In this document: positions 1-13,074 of the stretch, in pieces
How positions within the stretch are numbered: position 1 is the stretch's first letter
Layout of the letters: every line of letters begins with the position of its first letter
Assembly (NCBI GenBank): GCA_001986395.2
Contig: MQVO02000064.1
Span: 1-64,000, forward strand
Reading direction: 5' to 3'
Length of the DNA stretch: 64,000 nt
Source of the DNA: Irpex lacteus
Lineage: Eukaryota > Basidiomycota > Agaricomycetes > Polyporales > Irpicaceae
Translations under genes and position numbers: made by a program
Notes under the pieces: model-generated
The model's input: only the letters and a program-made list of their open reading frames with translations
Databases searched by the model: none
Told to the model about the DNA's origin: nothing

Positions 1-3000
1 AGCCATCACCAACGCCACGAAAGAATAGGTCGGAGTACTCTCGAATGAGATCCGGGTTGAACTTCGATAGAAATAGCGCCAAGAAGTTCCATGACGGATT
101 TGCGGCGCTTTCATGAACGTACGACAAGTTACGGGCCAGGAACGTCATACTGTTGCGCAAGCGGCCCTTGCCTTGGGATACTCGAGCAAGAACTGTAGCA
201 ATACGCCGCGACAAAGCTCCTGCACCTGAGAAGATTGATTGGTCACCATGATCTCGGAAACTCGGTCCATGAGGTCGTAAATTTCTGGCACGACGAATTT
301 CCGTGCCACAATCGCCCCTGAGCATGGTGAAAACCGGATGCCTGTCGCTCAGGCTCTTCCAAATCCGGAGAGAGGAGCTCCAGTAGGGAAAACAAGATCC
401 TTCTCCTTGACCTGGGCGGCGGGCTGTTTCTCGAAGAACGTCGCTAAGCACTTTGAACTGCGGTCTGCACTACTTCCGATTCAGTCGATCCTGTCTGTTT
501 CACGACGTCAATCATCTGTCGTATGAACACGGGCAACGATTTGGCGATCCGACTTCAGTGACATTTGACGATTGCGCTGGCGGCTTTCAGACCCGGGACA
601 AGGACTTTGCATGTGCTTCGAGTACAAGTGTTTCCGATTACAGGAACCATAGGTTCGAGGCGCGATATGACGGTGGATCCTGGAAGTCGAACCGGCCACG
701 CCTATGCGCAGTGATGAAGAGCTCGAGACCGAATACAATGAATCTGCCCAACGGTCAGTTTCCAGAGTTAGACCCAACAAGACAGACGTCCGTACCTGAA
801 AGAGTTATTGGCATAATGGTCAATCTCTTGAACCAGATGCTTCTTCTTCTCAACTACAGCATCGGTGCGCGCCTTGGAGTCCTGCTTGGGCTTCGGAACA
901 TGCTGCAAAAAATCGGGCGTTCTGGCTGATGAGCGTATGACACAGCGCTAGTAGATCGACAGGCGTGACATGCTTGCTGGCATTCAGTCCTCCAGCTATG
1001 CGGCGAAGGATATCCTCGACCTGCTGCATGACCTTCAGGGTCTCTGTCTGATGGAGGATATTCCGAATCGGAAGCAGTAAACTGCCGATCTTTGGCGGCG
1101 TAATGTGTTTCGCAATAATTGCGAACGAATCGAGCCCTTTCGATGCCGATGTTCGAACCTCCCGCATCTTCGTCTTGAATCCTTCTGACTGGACGTCTTT
1201 GCCAGACTCGCCAAAGATGACCTCCGCAGAGACATGCGCAACATCATTGACACAGTCGTCCAGGATTGCGAAGTCGGAGGTGTGTGCATCGGAGGTGACG
1301 TGGACGAGTAGCGCGTGAGTGATGTACGCCAAAACGTGGAGATGGGGGCCTCGAACGAGAGCAGTCCGTAGCTCGCGCAATATCTCCGGGAGATATCCAG
1401 GGCCAAGGATGACAGCGATCTTGTTGAGCGTATCTCGAGCCAAATCCCGGGTCTCCTGTGATTTACTCCTGAATATCTGGCACAGCACTGTGATCAAACG
1501 AGAGATCTGAGCGTCCCTAGTAGCCAGCGGTAGATACTTGGCAACTTGGACGATTCCGACCGCGATAGGAATTCGAAGGGTGTCCTCGTTCTCGTCACGC
1601 TTCTCGAGGTGGTTGATAAGGCTCGGTAAGAGTTTCGTGTTGACGACGTCCGCTATGAGTGCCTGCTTGTTCGCGTCGGGGCCCGCAGGTTTCGCGACTG
1701 GTTCAGGCTCCTCTTCAGGCTCTAACTCGTTCGCACTCGTCGCCTGATCGGCTTCCACGACACCGTCCATGGGGAAGTGAAAATTATCCAGAAGGGAGAC
1801 CAAGGTTCGAATGAATATACGCTCCGATTCGTCCTTCTGACGAGCTAGGCGCAAATATTGTTGGATCGAACCGTAGTATGCACCCCACTGAAGATGCTTT
1901 GCGATACCGCCAAGGGTAATAATAGCCTCGGTGATCAGATGATGATCGACCTGAGTCCCGCTGGTAGTGAAGTTGGCGACCAAAGGGAAGAAGATCTCTG
2001 CGAGAGTGGTGCTTCGTATCTTGGTCTCATTGCAGAACTCGACCAGTCTACGCAATGCCCTTGCCCGACGATGAGACTGCACATGCAGTACGTTGTTGAA
2101 GAAGTTGGCTTCCTCGTCTCCGGACGCTAAAAGAGGCCGCATTTCCTGCAGAACGGCGATAGCTTCGCATTTCTGGATGCTATAAGAAATGACGCCAAGC
2201 AGCTCAGCACGAACCAGCTCGTTCCGCGAGCGCAACCCGTTCTTCAGCCCCGGGAAAAGGACACGTAGGAAGGTGAATTCGTAGTCAGCCTTAAGTTGAG
2301 CAACTCGATCGACAAATAAGTTCATGGAAGCAGAGGCGTTCGAGCGTATCGAGAGCTCTTCGGGGTCTTGAATGAAGTTGAGCATGTTGTGCAAAAGAGG
2401 TAGCCATTGATGGGCCGTAAGCGATTGATGAAGGGTTTCGTTCAGAAGACTAAACGCGCCCAATCGACGTTCAAAGTCCGGTTCGTCCATGCGCCTCGCA
2501 GAATAAGCATTGAGGGACTCGAGAAGGTCAGCGAGTGGCAGCAGCGTAGTGTGCAACTCTGCTAAGGCTCGGAATGCGGCTACGAGCTTGAGCCTCGCCT
2601 GACGAGACCGCAAACTCTGGAAGAGATATGCGAAAAGCGAGTACGTCTTCACGTATGCGAGGTTATCTGGGTCGTTGAGACCATCTACGAGAGGGAGGAG
2701 ATTGCGGATGATGTCCAGAATGTCGACTTTGAGCTTCTCGGGTATCGTCTTCGACGGTTTGCGCAGAATGGGTGTGAAGAGAGTAAGAAGGGTAGATGCT
2801 TGAGCTGAATCCGCCATGTAAGGAGCCAGTTGGGATAGAATTTGGATCTGCCTGCGACCCAGCTGATCTGTAAGAGACGTATCTCCCTTCATGCGCTCGA
2901 CCAGAACGGTGAGGTTTGAAAGGAGCAGTGGAATGCCCGGCTTGAACACGGCATCCGCGATGCTCTGATCTGCGCTCGAGAGGTCCTGCAGTTGGTCCAC

Positions 3001-6000
3001 AATGTCGAACACCTTGGAGATAACGGCCGGCTTGACGCTACTTGCGACCAGACAGTCGTACACCTTGGGAAGAACCTGGTCATCGTATTTGACGAGGAAC
3101 GAGACGAACTGGGGTTTGAGCGTCCACGTATAGAATAGCTCGAGCAATGCCGAAGGAGACTGAGTGTTCTCAATATTCAGAAGAGGAAGCCGAGGAGAAA
3201 TGAAGGCACGGAAGGCTTCGGGGAGATAGGGACCAAAGTCAAACTCCAGGGCGACGGGCGAACGGAAAAAGTCGATGAACCTCTTCAGGCCGGTCTGACG
3301 GACGGTACGGATAGCTCGACCCGAGCCTGATCGACTTTGGCCATCCTCAGATTCGTTATCAGAGTCATCCTGAGCTTCGGCCTCGTCGACCTCAGCCACC
3401 TCGGTAGCGTTCGCGTTCGAGAGCCTGGCCTGAGCATACCCAACGACGTCCAAGAGAGTCTCAAACAAGACGTTCCACTTCGGGAGTAGCTTCGTCCCCA
3501 GGTTCTTCATCACATCACCCAGGAGTGTCAAGAACCCGACGAGCTGCTTGTCGCTCACAGCATCAGGGACAGCACGCAGATGATACGTCTCCGCTGCTAT
3601 CGCCTCTCTGGACTCCTCTGCAACCTCTTTGCTCTCCCTGTGTCGTTGTATCGACCCAAGCATCAGGTCGACCAACGTCCCTAGCTCTTCAGTCGTACAC
3701 CCGTTCAACGCAGCAAGCACTGCCGCTCGTCGATCCACCCCGCCCTTCGACCGGCTCTTCCCCTTCTTCTCCAACATGACCCCATACAACAGCCGCATCA
3801 ACACCTCCACCGTCTCTCGCCTCCTTGCTTTATCCATATCACCGATGGCCGAGACATCGAGGTTCGTGAGTTGGTCCCTCCAGCGGGTGTTATCCAATAG
3901 CGCCTTGAACTCCTCTTCGTATTTGACGACACTAGGCTCTTTGAACGTCAACACGCAGTTGAGAGCAAGAGTTTGGAGGGGTCTGTCGGGATGGGATAGC
4001 AGGGTCATGTATAGTGTGCGAAGTTCTTGTGAGGAATGGAGAGCCTTGGGGTTGACGAATTTGGAGAAGACCGTCAGCCATGCTGCGAGTTTCGTCCGGG
4101 AGAGTGTTTTGGTTGGGTCGTCTGGAGAGGCGAGAGTGAGGAAGTAGGGTATGAGGGAGCGATTGTGGCGTTCTGTGAGAGAAGAGGCCGTGGACAGGAC
4201 GTGGAGGAGCTGGAGCTCGTAGTTGTTGGCGTCGAATCGCTCTTCTACGCGTAGAGCCTAGCGAACGATGGACGTATAGGTCGGTTAATGATCAGTATTA
4301 TGTATTTCAGGGGACGGTGAGTGAAAATACCTCTCTGATGGCTTTCTGTGCCGCCCGCCCACGGATCCACGCATTGGTCACACACCGCAGCTTATGCGCA
4401 CTCGGATCTCTCCACGTCCTCTCACTCTCATTCACATCGTCCAACTCCTCTTCCTCTCCGTCTTCACCTAACCATCCCTCGCCGTCGTCTTCAAAGCTCG
4501 CACCAGGCCGACTAGCGTTCTTCAACTCCTCAAATACATATCCCCACACGACGTCCCCGAACCCTTTCCGCTCAGAGATGGAAGCGAGGGCTTCCGCCGT
4601 AGGAGACCACAAAGGCCGGAGGTTGATCTTCAGTTGCGCTGTATAAATATAAAGGGGGCCGTCGACGTCAGTAGGAATTTTGTGTGAACAATCCAGAAGA
4701 AAATAGACAAGAATAGAGATGAGGACGCACCAACGAGCCACCGAACAAGAACCTCTCCACTCTCCTCATCCCCATCCCTCAACACTTGGCTGACCCTCCC
4801 AATCTTCAACACCCTCTCCCTTACACCCTGCACGCCCACCGGTATCTCCTCTGCCTGCAAACACCGTTTGACTATCTCTACTACACCGTCTGTCTGTAGA
4901 TGCGAGGTGGAATCGGGATCCTGAGGTAATGATGGAGGAGGAGGAGGGGGCAGAGAGGACAGAAGACGGAGAACCGCAAGGCGGGTGCTTCGAGAGTGCG
5001 AGTTGAGAGATGCTTTGAGGGGCTCGTAGAGTCTTTGCAGGTGTATGCGTGATGACGACGAAGCATCAGAGCTGGAGGGAAGGAACAAGACGAGGTTAGT
5101 CGTTTCTCCAGGACGGACACATCAATACACAGGTATGAATAGACTCACACAGCATCCAAGATCTCCTTCAACCCAGCCAATACGAACCCGCTCCTTACCA
5201 ACCCTTCATCTCCCGCAACACGTGCGACCAACGCTCCTACGTCGACTTTACTGAGCCACTCTTTGCTAGCTTTGTTTCTAGCGAGAGCGGATGCACACGC
5301 GCCCAGCGTCCACGCCGACGTCGGTTTGGGTTTCTGGTAGTGGTGGTGGCTGTCGTCGAGTTGGTCTTGTTTGGTGGAGCTCAGCTCGGCAGCGAGGATG
5401 TCCACTAAGAGTGGACTGAGATCGGGGAGGATGTTCGTATCTGACTCTGCTAGAGTGAGGATGTGGTACAGCTCGAACACCTATTTTTTCATCCAAAGTC
5501 GAATGTGAGGTAAAGTCAGCTTCGCCTGGGGGTGTATCTATGACAAAGAGAACAAGGACGCACCTGCTGAGTCGACCCCTCCCATCTCCCAAACCGTCCC
5601 TTCACCCACTCCCCCAACCGCCCCTTCCACACCTCGCTCACTCCCCCTCCCCCTCCGCCTTTCTCCTTCCCACTCCCACTCCCACCACGCACACTAGAAA
5701 GCCTTCCTGCCTTCCCCGCCTTACTCAACAGCTCCAGCGCCTTCAACACGTCCTCCCCACTCTCCCCACCTTCGAGCACACTCAAAACGCCTTTCAAAAC
5801 TCCCTCTGCGCCGCCAACGACGACCGTCCACCCTCCCCACCCTCCACCAGAACGACCGCCTCCCCACCCGGCGTCGCCTAGAACACCACAAACCTCCACG
5901 CCCAGTACAGGTCTCTCCTTCCAGACTCTCTCCATCACTTTTCGTCCGGCGCCCATGTACAATGCCATGTCGCCCGGGGACGCCGTGAGACATGAGACGA

Positions 6001-7417
6001 CGAGTTTGAGGAAGGGGATGTGTGTTGTTTGGGTGAGCGGGACTGCGATGAAAGCAGGGCTCGGGTCGTTTGGTTGATAGTTGCGTGCTAAGGTAGAGAG
6101 GATCGAAGACAGGTGAGCCTGTGTGAGCCGGGAGCCGGAGCGGACGCTGCACACTACGGCGAGGATTTCCATTACACGCGCGACGTACTCTTCCGCTTCT
6201 TCATGTCCGTTTGCAGTACTGGTAGTGGCTGTGGTGGAGCGTGTGAGGTGGTCGAGGAGGATGTCTGTGATGGGAGTGAACTGCTCGGACGATTTGCAAT
6301 GATGGATGAGCGCGGTGAAGGTTCGACGTATGACTGTGAAGGAGTCTGCTTGGGCTTCCGAGTTTGGGGCTGTGGAGAGGTGGTATGTGAGGAGGGGGCG
6401 GATAACGGAGGGGGTTATTGTGTGTAGGGTTTGTGACACGCTCTACATAGAGGAATGAGTAGATATGAGTAGCTGGAGTAGTTGGTAAGTGAAGAAAGCA
6501 GACGCACCTTGCAAGCGCACACGGCCACCCATGCAGCCACATCCGTACTCGCACTCGCCACAATGGCAGTCACACAACTCTCCCTCGCCTCGCCTTTGAC
6601 TCTCCTCAACACGTTCCCCCACACTTCCGCCACTGCCCGCTGGATTTCTGGGTCGCAATTCGGCAAGACATCTGAGAAGGCCTTCCATGCGACTTCGATA
6701 GTGTTTGCTGTAGCATCTGATGGGATGAGTACGTATTTGAATAGGGAGGTGAAGGTAGGTAGGAGGATGGAGAGTGTTTCGGCTTTGAGTGAGCGGGGTA
6801 GGAGGCCTAGGAGGCGGGTGAGGATTTGGGGATAGGCGGGGAAGATAGTTGTGCGCAAGTCATGTGCTAGTTGCCGTAGCAAACTACACATCCATTCGTG
6901 AGTAAACTGAAGGGTAAACAAGTAAACTTTACGACGTACTCGAGTAAAGGCTTCAACGCCTCGTCGTCTGCGCCCTCGACAGCTTCCAACCACAAATCTG
7001 TTATCTCCTTCCAGTGGTGTAGTAAAAGCGCAATAGAGGCCGAGAGACCGTCTGCTTTGTTGGCGAAGCGGACAAAGGGAGCAGCCAAGCTTAGCTCTCT
7101 CCAATCTGAGAGAGCCGTATGAAAGTGGGAATCGGTGTCCTATGCAGTCTCGGTTCAGTTCAATCTGTAAGTGTTATGATGAAGTACGTGAGACATACCG
7201 CAATATCATAGTCCAACTGAGTTTGTGAAATCGCAGGTACGAGGTGGACTTGCTTTAACGTCTCCTTATAGGACTGGTGCTATAAAGTTACGAACCGAAC
7301 CAATATCCATGGTTAATAAACGAACCAACAGTCGAGCAAGAAAAGACATACCTTGAACCGCCTGGCTGGCCGCTGTGCGACAACATCGTCCTGTTCTCGT
7401 TCAACGTCGACGTCCAT
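1..7417 (-). CDS. UTP20: UTP20 (DRIM), U3 snoRNP / small-subunit processome component, 3' end outside window
   Basis: UTP20 is a very large nucleolar HEAT-repeat protein of the small-subunit processome, needed for 18S rRNA maturation. Start ATG is 7415-7417. Exons that join in phase: 7352-7417, 7199-7279, 6940-7139, 6508-6883, 5564-6442, 5149-5480, 4731-5071, 4331-4638, then one long exon from 4257 down to about 907. The N-terminus has the family HQSYKE motif at residues 23-28, and the long exon holds the conserved DRIM domain. Exons before 4257 encode 861 codons; about 2,250 residues are visible, against roughly 2,500-2,800 in yeast and human. Below position 912 the homologous reading changes frame repeatedly by single bases (first at the A6 run 907-912), and one intron follows the FR codons near 805. 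That part is probably mis-sequenced. Family assignment is secure; the 3' end is not resolved. Confidence 0.9.
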
Positions 7418-7770
7418 GTCGAACAGAGAAATATAGTTGACGGCTCAACACAGGTTGGTGGCTTTGCGCGACTTCCGAGTCTGAAAATCTCTGATCGCTC
7501 GGCATACGTGGGCCGAATAGCCGGGACGGGCGGTGCGTCGCAACGGGAAAGATTTGATCTAGAATTCAACCTCAACTATGTAGTGCTTTATCGGTGCTTT
7601 AGACCAGACTTTCAAGTTCAAAGTTCTGCGCATTGCTGTGAAAGGTATGTTATGCATGTGGCGTTAACCCTCACAACAACAGTTGTGAGTATCCCGACTA
7701 CTACTCACCGCGGTGCTGACGGCCGTGGATACTCAGGTATTTCAAGCACAACTTTAGCACCTAGAATAGA
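7418..7770. promoter_or_regulatory. Divergent intergenic region UTP20 / DUF6535 gene
   Basis: This 353-bp stretch separates the start codons of two divergently transcribed genes and must hold both promoters. I see no clear TATA box and no ORF of interest in it. Confidence 0.4.
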
Positions 7771-10603
7771 ATGCCCGCCGAAGCCTCGAATCCTGGTCCT
7801 AACGAGGTGGCGGACTCAGAGGTTCGATACTTTCTCGCTGGACAACCAACTGGATGGGCAGCTATGGCGAAGGAGGTCCGTGAGTTCGATGAGGAAAAGG
7901 TGAGGAGCTACAAGGAAGATATTGACACCCTCTTGGTCTTCGTAAGTCGTTGTCTTCATCGGCGCTGGAATCGCTACCGACGTCAGCATTGCAGGCCGGT
8001 CTGTTCTCTGCAATCTTATCCGCGTTCCTGGTCGCTGCGTACCCTTCCCTGCAAATCGATCGCATGGACACCGTCGTGTACACTCTACAACTGATCGCCT
8101 CCCAAACCGCAGGCTATAATATTGTAGGAAACGCCATCATGTCTTCCAATACTCCACCGTCTCCTCCCCCTCCGTTCAAAGCCGCTCAAAACGACATCCG
8201 CGTAAACGTGCTGTGGTTCGCGAGTCTTATCATCAGCCTCGTCACAGCATCATTTGCTATTCTCGTGAAGCAATGGCTCCGCGAGTTCCTCTCCGTGGAC
8301 GTCCCTCGCCACAAGCCCGTCTTCGTCTTCGTAACTTCCGCCAACCACAAATCGAAACTTGGTTAGTTTACGAGATCGCGGCCTCGCTTCCCCTGCTCCT
8401 CCAGCTCTCCCTTGGGTTATTTTTCATAGGTCTTTGCTACTTCACGGCGGCCATACACACGAGTATCCGCTACACCACTCTGCCCTTGGTCGTTGGATGG
8501 GCCCTCTTCTTTTTCACCGCAGCCACTCTTCCAGTCTTCTTTCCTCTCTGTCCGTACAAGACTACGCTGTTGAAGGCCGCCGTGACACGTTTACATCAGG
8601 CGGTCAGATCACTAGCAGATCGTGTATGGGACAAATATCGCCTAATCCTCGACGACACTCGCCTTTCACCCTTAAGAAGGTCTAATATCTCAACCCTCTG
8701 GAGTAGCCTGCTTCGGGTCGTATTTCGAAGCACGCTTCCAGTTCTGCGGTCTCTTCCTGACGAGCGTGGCGTGGTTCGAACCCAAGACAAGGACATCGGA
8801 ATCTTAATCTCGACGGATGCGATTCTCGCCAACGACGAGTTGCTGTTGACCACCATATCAGAGGCTCTTCGTTACGGCCATTTCCATTGGACGGACGTTG
8901 TGGACTTTGTCGTGCAAGTCCTCGCACACCGGCTCCCAGCGATCCCAGAGTCTGAGCGAATGCTACCTGCATGGCCGTTCTCGAGCGCCTTCCCGTTCTC
9001 CAACTTACGCCCTCAAATCATCACCGGGGCTCTACGGATTCTCTCTGAGAATATTGATGGTTTGCAGACATCCCGATTTTACTACCGCGTATCTGCGTTA
9101 TCTCCTGACGCTCTGCAAGATGCAGAAGGGAGCCGGCTTTTGTGCTTATTCACTATCATCATTGCGGCAGTGTTCGTCGATGACAAGTACATATCCTCAA
9201 ATGCAGGGATACTGTTCACCCTGGGATGGTTGCTGAAAGCGCAGAGCCGCTTTGAACAGTTATGGAAGGATTGGCTCCGGCTGGCAGTGGGTGGACATAA
9301 CGTAGCGCACGAAGAACCCTCAGGCGATCCTGATCAAGAACGGATTCGTGTCGCTTATAAGCTACTATACTCATTCAACACACTTCTCGAATGTCAAACG
9401 CCAAGGACGCTTTTTCTTGCGAGAGATGGACTTCACCTCTTTGAGACACTTATGGAAACAAACCTAAACACTTGGTGGCAGGGCTTCGATTGGACGAACC
9501 TGGAGGAGTTTAGCGCGCTCTTCTGTCGCGAGGAATATCTACACCATCTACTGCAGCAGGCTTTACAGAGGTCAGCCGGCGCTCCACTCTATGACTCTGT
9601 TGAAGATATGACAATCCTGCTGGAGTCTATCTTGCACTTCACTGTCGTCTATATTCGGACTATGCACATCGGATGGACGTCCGCGTCAGAAGCTGGGGGT
9701 TTCAATGGAATATTGAGCCGGCTCAGTAGAACTATCTGCATAGCGCTGCAAAACAAAGACGCAGCGCGGCGTCTCCTTTACATACTATCGGACTCGGGCC
9801 ACGTGACTGCTAATTCCATCGGCGTTCAACTTTCTCGAGCACAAATTGAGCGTTCTGAGACAGTGCCCTCTCTTCAATATTGTCAAGGTAAGCCGCCAAA
9901 TGCATAAATCAACGTCTTCCACTTATAATTAATCATTACTCTTTACCTCCTGCTTAAGCAACAGCCAGGGTATCGCCGCAAGGCATTGCCAATACAGAGG
10001 CCAATATCATAAGAGAATATGACAGCGTCCTTCAAATTCTTCGCTCATGCCAGGCGGCAATGTTTGTCTTCAGGATCGTGTTCATTGACAAGGACGACCG
10101 TCCAGAAGTTCGAAGGATATTTGCCTCCTTAGCCTCATTGCTACGCTCTCATACAGTGGCAGCCCAACACAACGAAAGGGATCAAAGGAGCATAGCTGAA
10201 GTAGCCCACATCTGCCTTCTCACCATGGCGATGTACCAAGGTTGGGGCATGTATGACTTCGAAGACGAGGAACACTTCAATGAACCACTCAGTATCTTCC
10301 CCGACACACTGGTAGAGGCACTTATGGACCTTGACGTTGCCGGATCCGAAGATTCTCTATGCTCGTTCTTCCGTATACGCAGAATTGAAGAGAAGAGAGC
10401 AAGGCTGGCCATCGAGCAAGCGGAAAGCCCGACATCCCCGCCAGACATTGTTACTGCACCCATGACGAGCGAGGCTGCGAAAGAAGATGACCTCAATGAT
10501 CCATGGTCCATCAAGGTACGTGCAGATATCGCGCTATCGCTCATACTTCGTCTTCTCACTTTCTGCCATCAACCGACAGTGGCATCTGGATCTCGGCATG
10601 TGA
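7771..10603 (+). CDS. DUF6535-type multi-spanning membrane protein, one apparent 1-base frameshift
   Basis: Belongs to the DUF6535 family, a large Agaricomycete family of unknown function. Exons: 7771-7941, 7995-9887, 9965-10515, 10580-10603; about 879 residues. The N-terminus has the family pattern WAAMAKEVREFDEEKV, followed by hydrophobic segments AGLFSAILSAFLVAAYPSL and a second helix before LVKQWLREFLSVDVP. The typical continuation SPQARLRLRNFRQPQIETW and the third and fourth helices (EIAASLPLLLQLSLGLFFIG and onward) lie in another frame, entered at the CCC at 8303-8305. One missing C there restores the family reading, and the phase of exon 2 into exon 3 then also agrees, so this looks like a homopolymer undercall rather than a dead gene. 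The C-terminal ~600 residues are soluble and unrecognised. The last exon encodes only 7 residues and is the least certain. Confidence 0.75.
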
Positions 10604-11259
10604 CGTTCGAACGAGGAGTCGGCGGATGGGGCACAGCGCGTTGTTTGTACATACGAAGCCTAGCAGTGCATACTGAGTGTAGGATTGGATAGTTGCTGGA
10701 CAACTATAATTATATATGCTACATAGTGTTTGCGCAACGGTCGGACCTGAAACGGAGCTCGCTCGTGGATAGCCTAAAAAGGCAGTTGAGCTTCACTCAA
10801 CGCCCGTATGAACGGCAGAGTCGCGCTTCGGGAGATCGGGAGATCTACGTACACTAGGAGTCGGCGGTGATCCATAGTTTCATGCAGCAGGACAGAATAC
10901 TTACTCCGTAGATGAACCACGGCGCAGTGGTACATAAACGATTAGAATACCTAGGAGCCCAGACACTAACATGAGTACATATTTTATTGTAGCGTATTAT
11001 ACGTATCCAAGATTATTACAGTGACTAAAGTAGTACAAAGACCATTTTGAAGACTCGCATAGATCGGTATCGACAGTTCCGCACAGGCAAAGACGACATA
11101 CTTCCGAGGAAGGTCGCAAAGACTGGGACGGTTACAGTGACGATGAGCAAGATGAAAACCAAGAGAGAAGTCATTACACCGCCAAGCCACCACCCACCCA
11201 GCCACCGCCTACTATTCCCCTACACGATAAGCAATACACAACGCACCCACCGACACACT
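10604..11259. other. Convergent 3' intergenic region
   Basis: About 650 bp between the ends of the DUF6535 gene and the epsin gene. It is AT-richer than the flanking exons and probably holds both 3' UTRs and polyadenylation sites. No coding potential recognised. Confidence 0.5.
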
Positions 11260-13074
11260 CTACACACCACCTCTCAACCGCCCAACATTCCCAAACGTAT
11301 CCACCCCCTCCTCTCCCGTACCCACACGCCCAAGGAACACACCCTCAAGCCTCGCATACTCCTCCTTCCCCATCCGTCCCATCCTCGACGGCGGCCCAGG
11401 ACTAACACCCACACCAGGGCCAGGACTAACACCCACGCCACCGAATGGCGTCGAAGGCGAACGTGTGCTCTCTGTGGTAGAGGCGGATGTAGAGGAGAGG
11501 GAAGGTGATGGAGTGGGTTGGTATGGCGAGTTTGAATGTGAGAGGGGTTGAGGAGAGGTAGATGTGGAGGAGGGATGTGCGAAGGGGTTGTTCGAGCCCA
11601 CTCTGAACGACGTCGGTTGAGGCGACAGTGCAGTCTGGAACGGCTGGGGAGATTGGGATTGGGAGGGTGGTTGTAGGAATTGGCTTTGCGTCTGCTGCCA
11701 CTGCTGGACTTGCATCTGCTGTTGTTGTTGCTGTTGCCAGTCCGCCTGTTGTTGTTGCTGACGCATATATTCATACTGTGCCTGCATAGCGTCCTGCTGT
11801 TGCTGGCCCGCATACATCCCCGTAGGATTCCCAGTGGACATAGCCTGGAACGTCGAGTACGCAGCTGTATACTGCGGCTGAATCGTACCCACAAGCGGCT
11901 GTGAAAACGACGTGAATTGCTGCTGTATGGGGTAGGAGGTGTATTGCGGTTGAAGGCCTGAGGGGTATTGGGTGTATTGGATTTGGACGGGTGCGGAGAT
12001 GTTTGTTTCGTCTGAGAGGTCGATGAGGATGTCTTCCGCTGGTTTTGGAGGGGCGGTCGTGCTATACAGAAACGGTGAGGTTCGTCGGTGAAAGGAGGTG
12101 GAGAGGCGCAAAGGACGTGTACGCACCTTGATACATCAAACAGCCCTCCGCTATTAGACTCCCGAATCTTCCTCAATCGCTCCTCCTCCTCACGCTTACT
12201 CAACTCAATCGCCTTCTTCAACTCCTCCTCCTCCTGACCATTCCGCTGCATCTGCCTTCTCCGCCTCGCATCCTCATGCTCCTGGCTACTCCTCCTTGCC
12301 TCCGCGCTCCGCCTCTCCGGACTAGTCCTAATTGGATCACTATACCCTCCCTCCCTCTCCCTTCTCTTCCCCCGTTAGCCCTCCGCTTCTTCAACTCATC
12401 AGGGCTCATCAGCACCCTCGTCACCTCCCGCGCCTCCGCCCGCACGTTCTGTCCGACGTCGATCCCGTTGTCGTCGATGTATTGGAACTCGCGGAGGGTC
12501 TTGAAGACGTAGAGGTTGTTGTGGCAGTAGTTGTAGACTTGGGGGCTGCCGTAGTAGAGGAGGTGGTTGATTACTGTTAGGGCCTGTAGGAGGAGGGTTA
12601 GTGTGTTAGAATGTGTAATATGTGATTACGAATGGGAAGAGGTGGGAGGGAAGAGGATGTGTTTACTCATAGGAAAAACCCGGATGTGCCGCAGCAGAAC
12701 AGGAGGTACTGCGGTCGAACGCAAACAGGGCACCTATTGTACGAATATGAACAAGCGAGACAGGAGATTCGACGTACCTTGTACACATGCCTCCACAGTT
12801 TACCTTTGTCGTTCAGCCGTTTATCAAGAATCTCCATCATCTCAATGAAGTCGACTCTACAAGTAACAATAACCAACACAGGCATGCCAGTCAGACCCCT
12901 TGACAAATGTAAGGTATGCCGGAAGACGTACTGGTTATACGAAAGATGCGCAATGTCGTCGAGCTCCCTAGCGGTGGGAGAGGAGTCGTCGTTCTTCGTC
13001 GCATCGCGCACCTTGGACTGTGCGTCCGAGTAGCCTTTCGTGACTGCTTTCGCAGCCCGCATCGTGGCTCGCAT
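11260..13074 (-). CDS. Epsin-like endocytic adaptor (ENTH domain, UIM, Q-rich tail, NPF)
   Basis: Epsins bind PtdIns(4,5)P2 with the ENTH domain and link ubiquitinated cargo to clathrin and EH-domain proteins. Exons: 12932-13074, 12778-12856, 12127-12583, 11260-12061; about 493 residues. The ENTH domain spans roughly residues 1-140, with AAKAVTKGYSDAQSKVRDAT, IEMMEILDKRLNDKGK and LREFQYIDDNGIDVGQNVR. A UIM-like segment EEEELKKAIELSKREEEE follows near residue 205. Then come a glutamine-rich region and NNPFAHP, an NPF motif for EH domains. Between the ENTH domain and the UIM the frame breaks at the C5 run 12369-12373. One extra G on the coding strand gives a continuous reading and makes the exon 3/4 phases agree. 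Two in-frame ATGs (13074, 13062) are possible starts; the first is chosen. Confidence 0.85.

Noticed and set aside
655..8790. GGTTCGA-like sequences resembling tRNA B boxes
   Set aside because: All occurrences lie inside protein-coding exons and have no matching A box or cloverleaf; no tRNA or rRNA gene was found in the window.
11274..12251. 325-codon minus-strand ORF overlapping the epsin tail
   Set aside because: Correct in its first part (UIM region) but it reads through the 12062-12126 intron and then continues out of frame; the 11260-12061 frame with Q-rich and NPF sequence is the real one.
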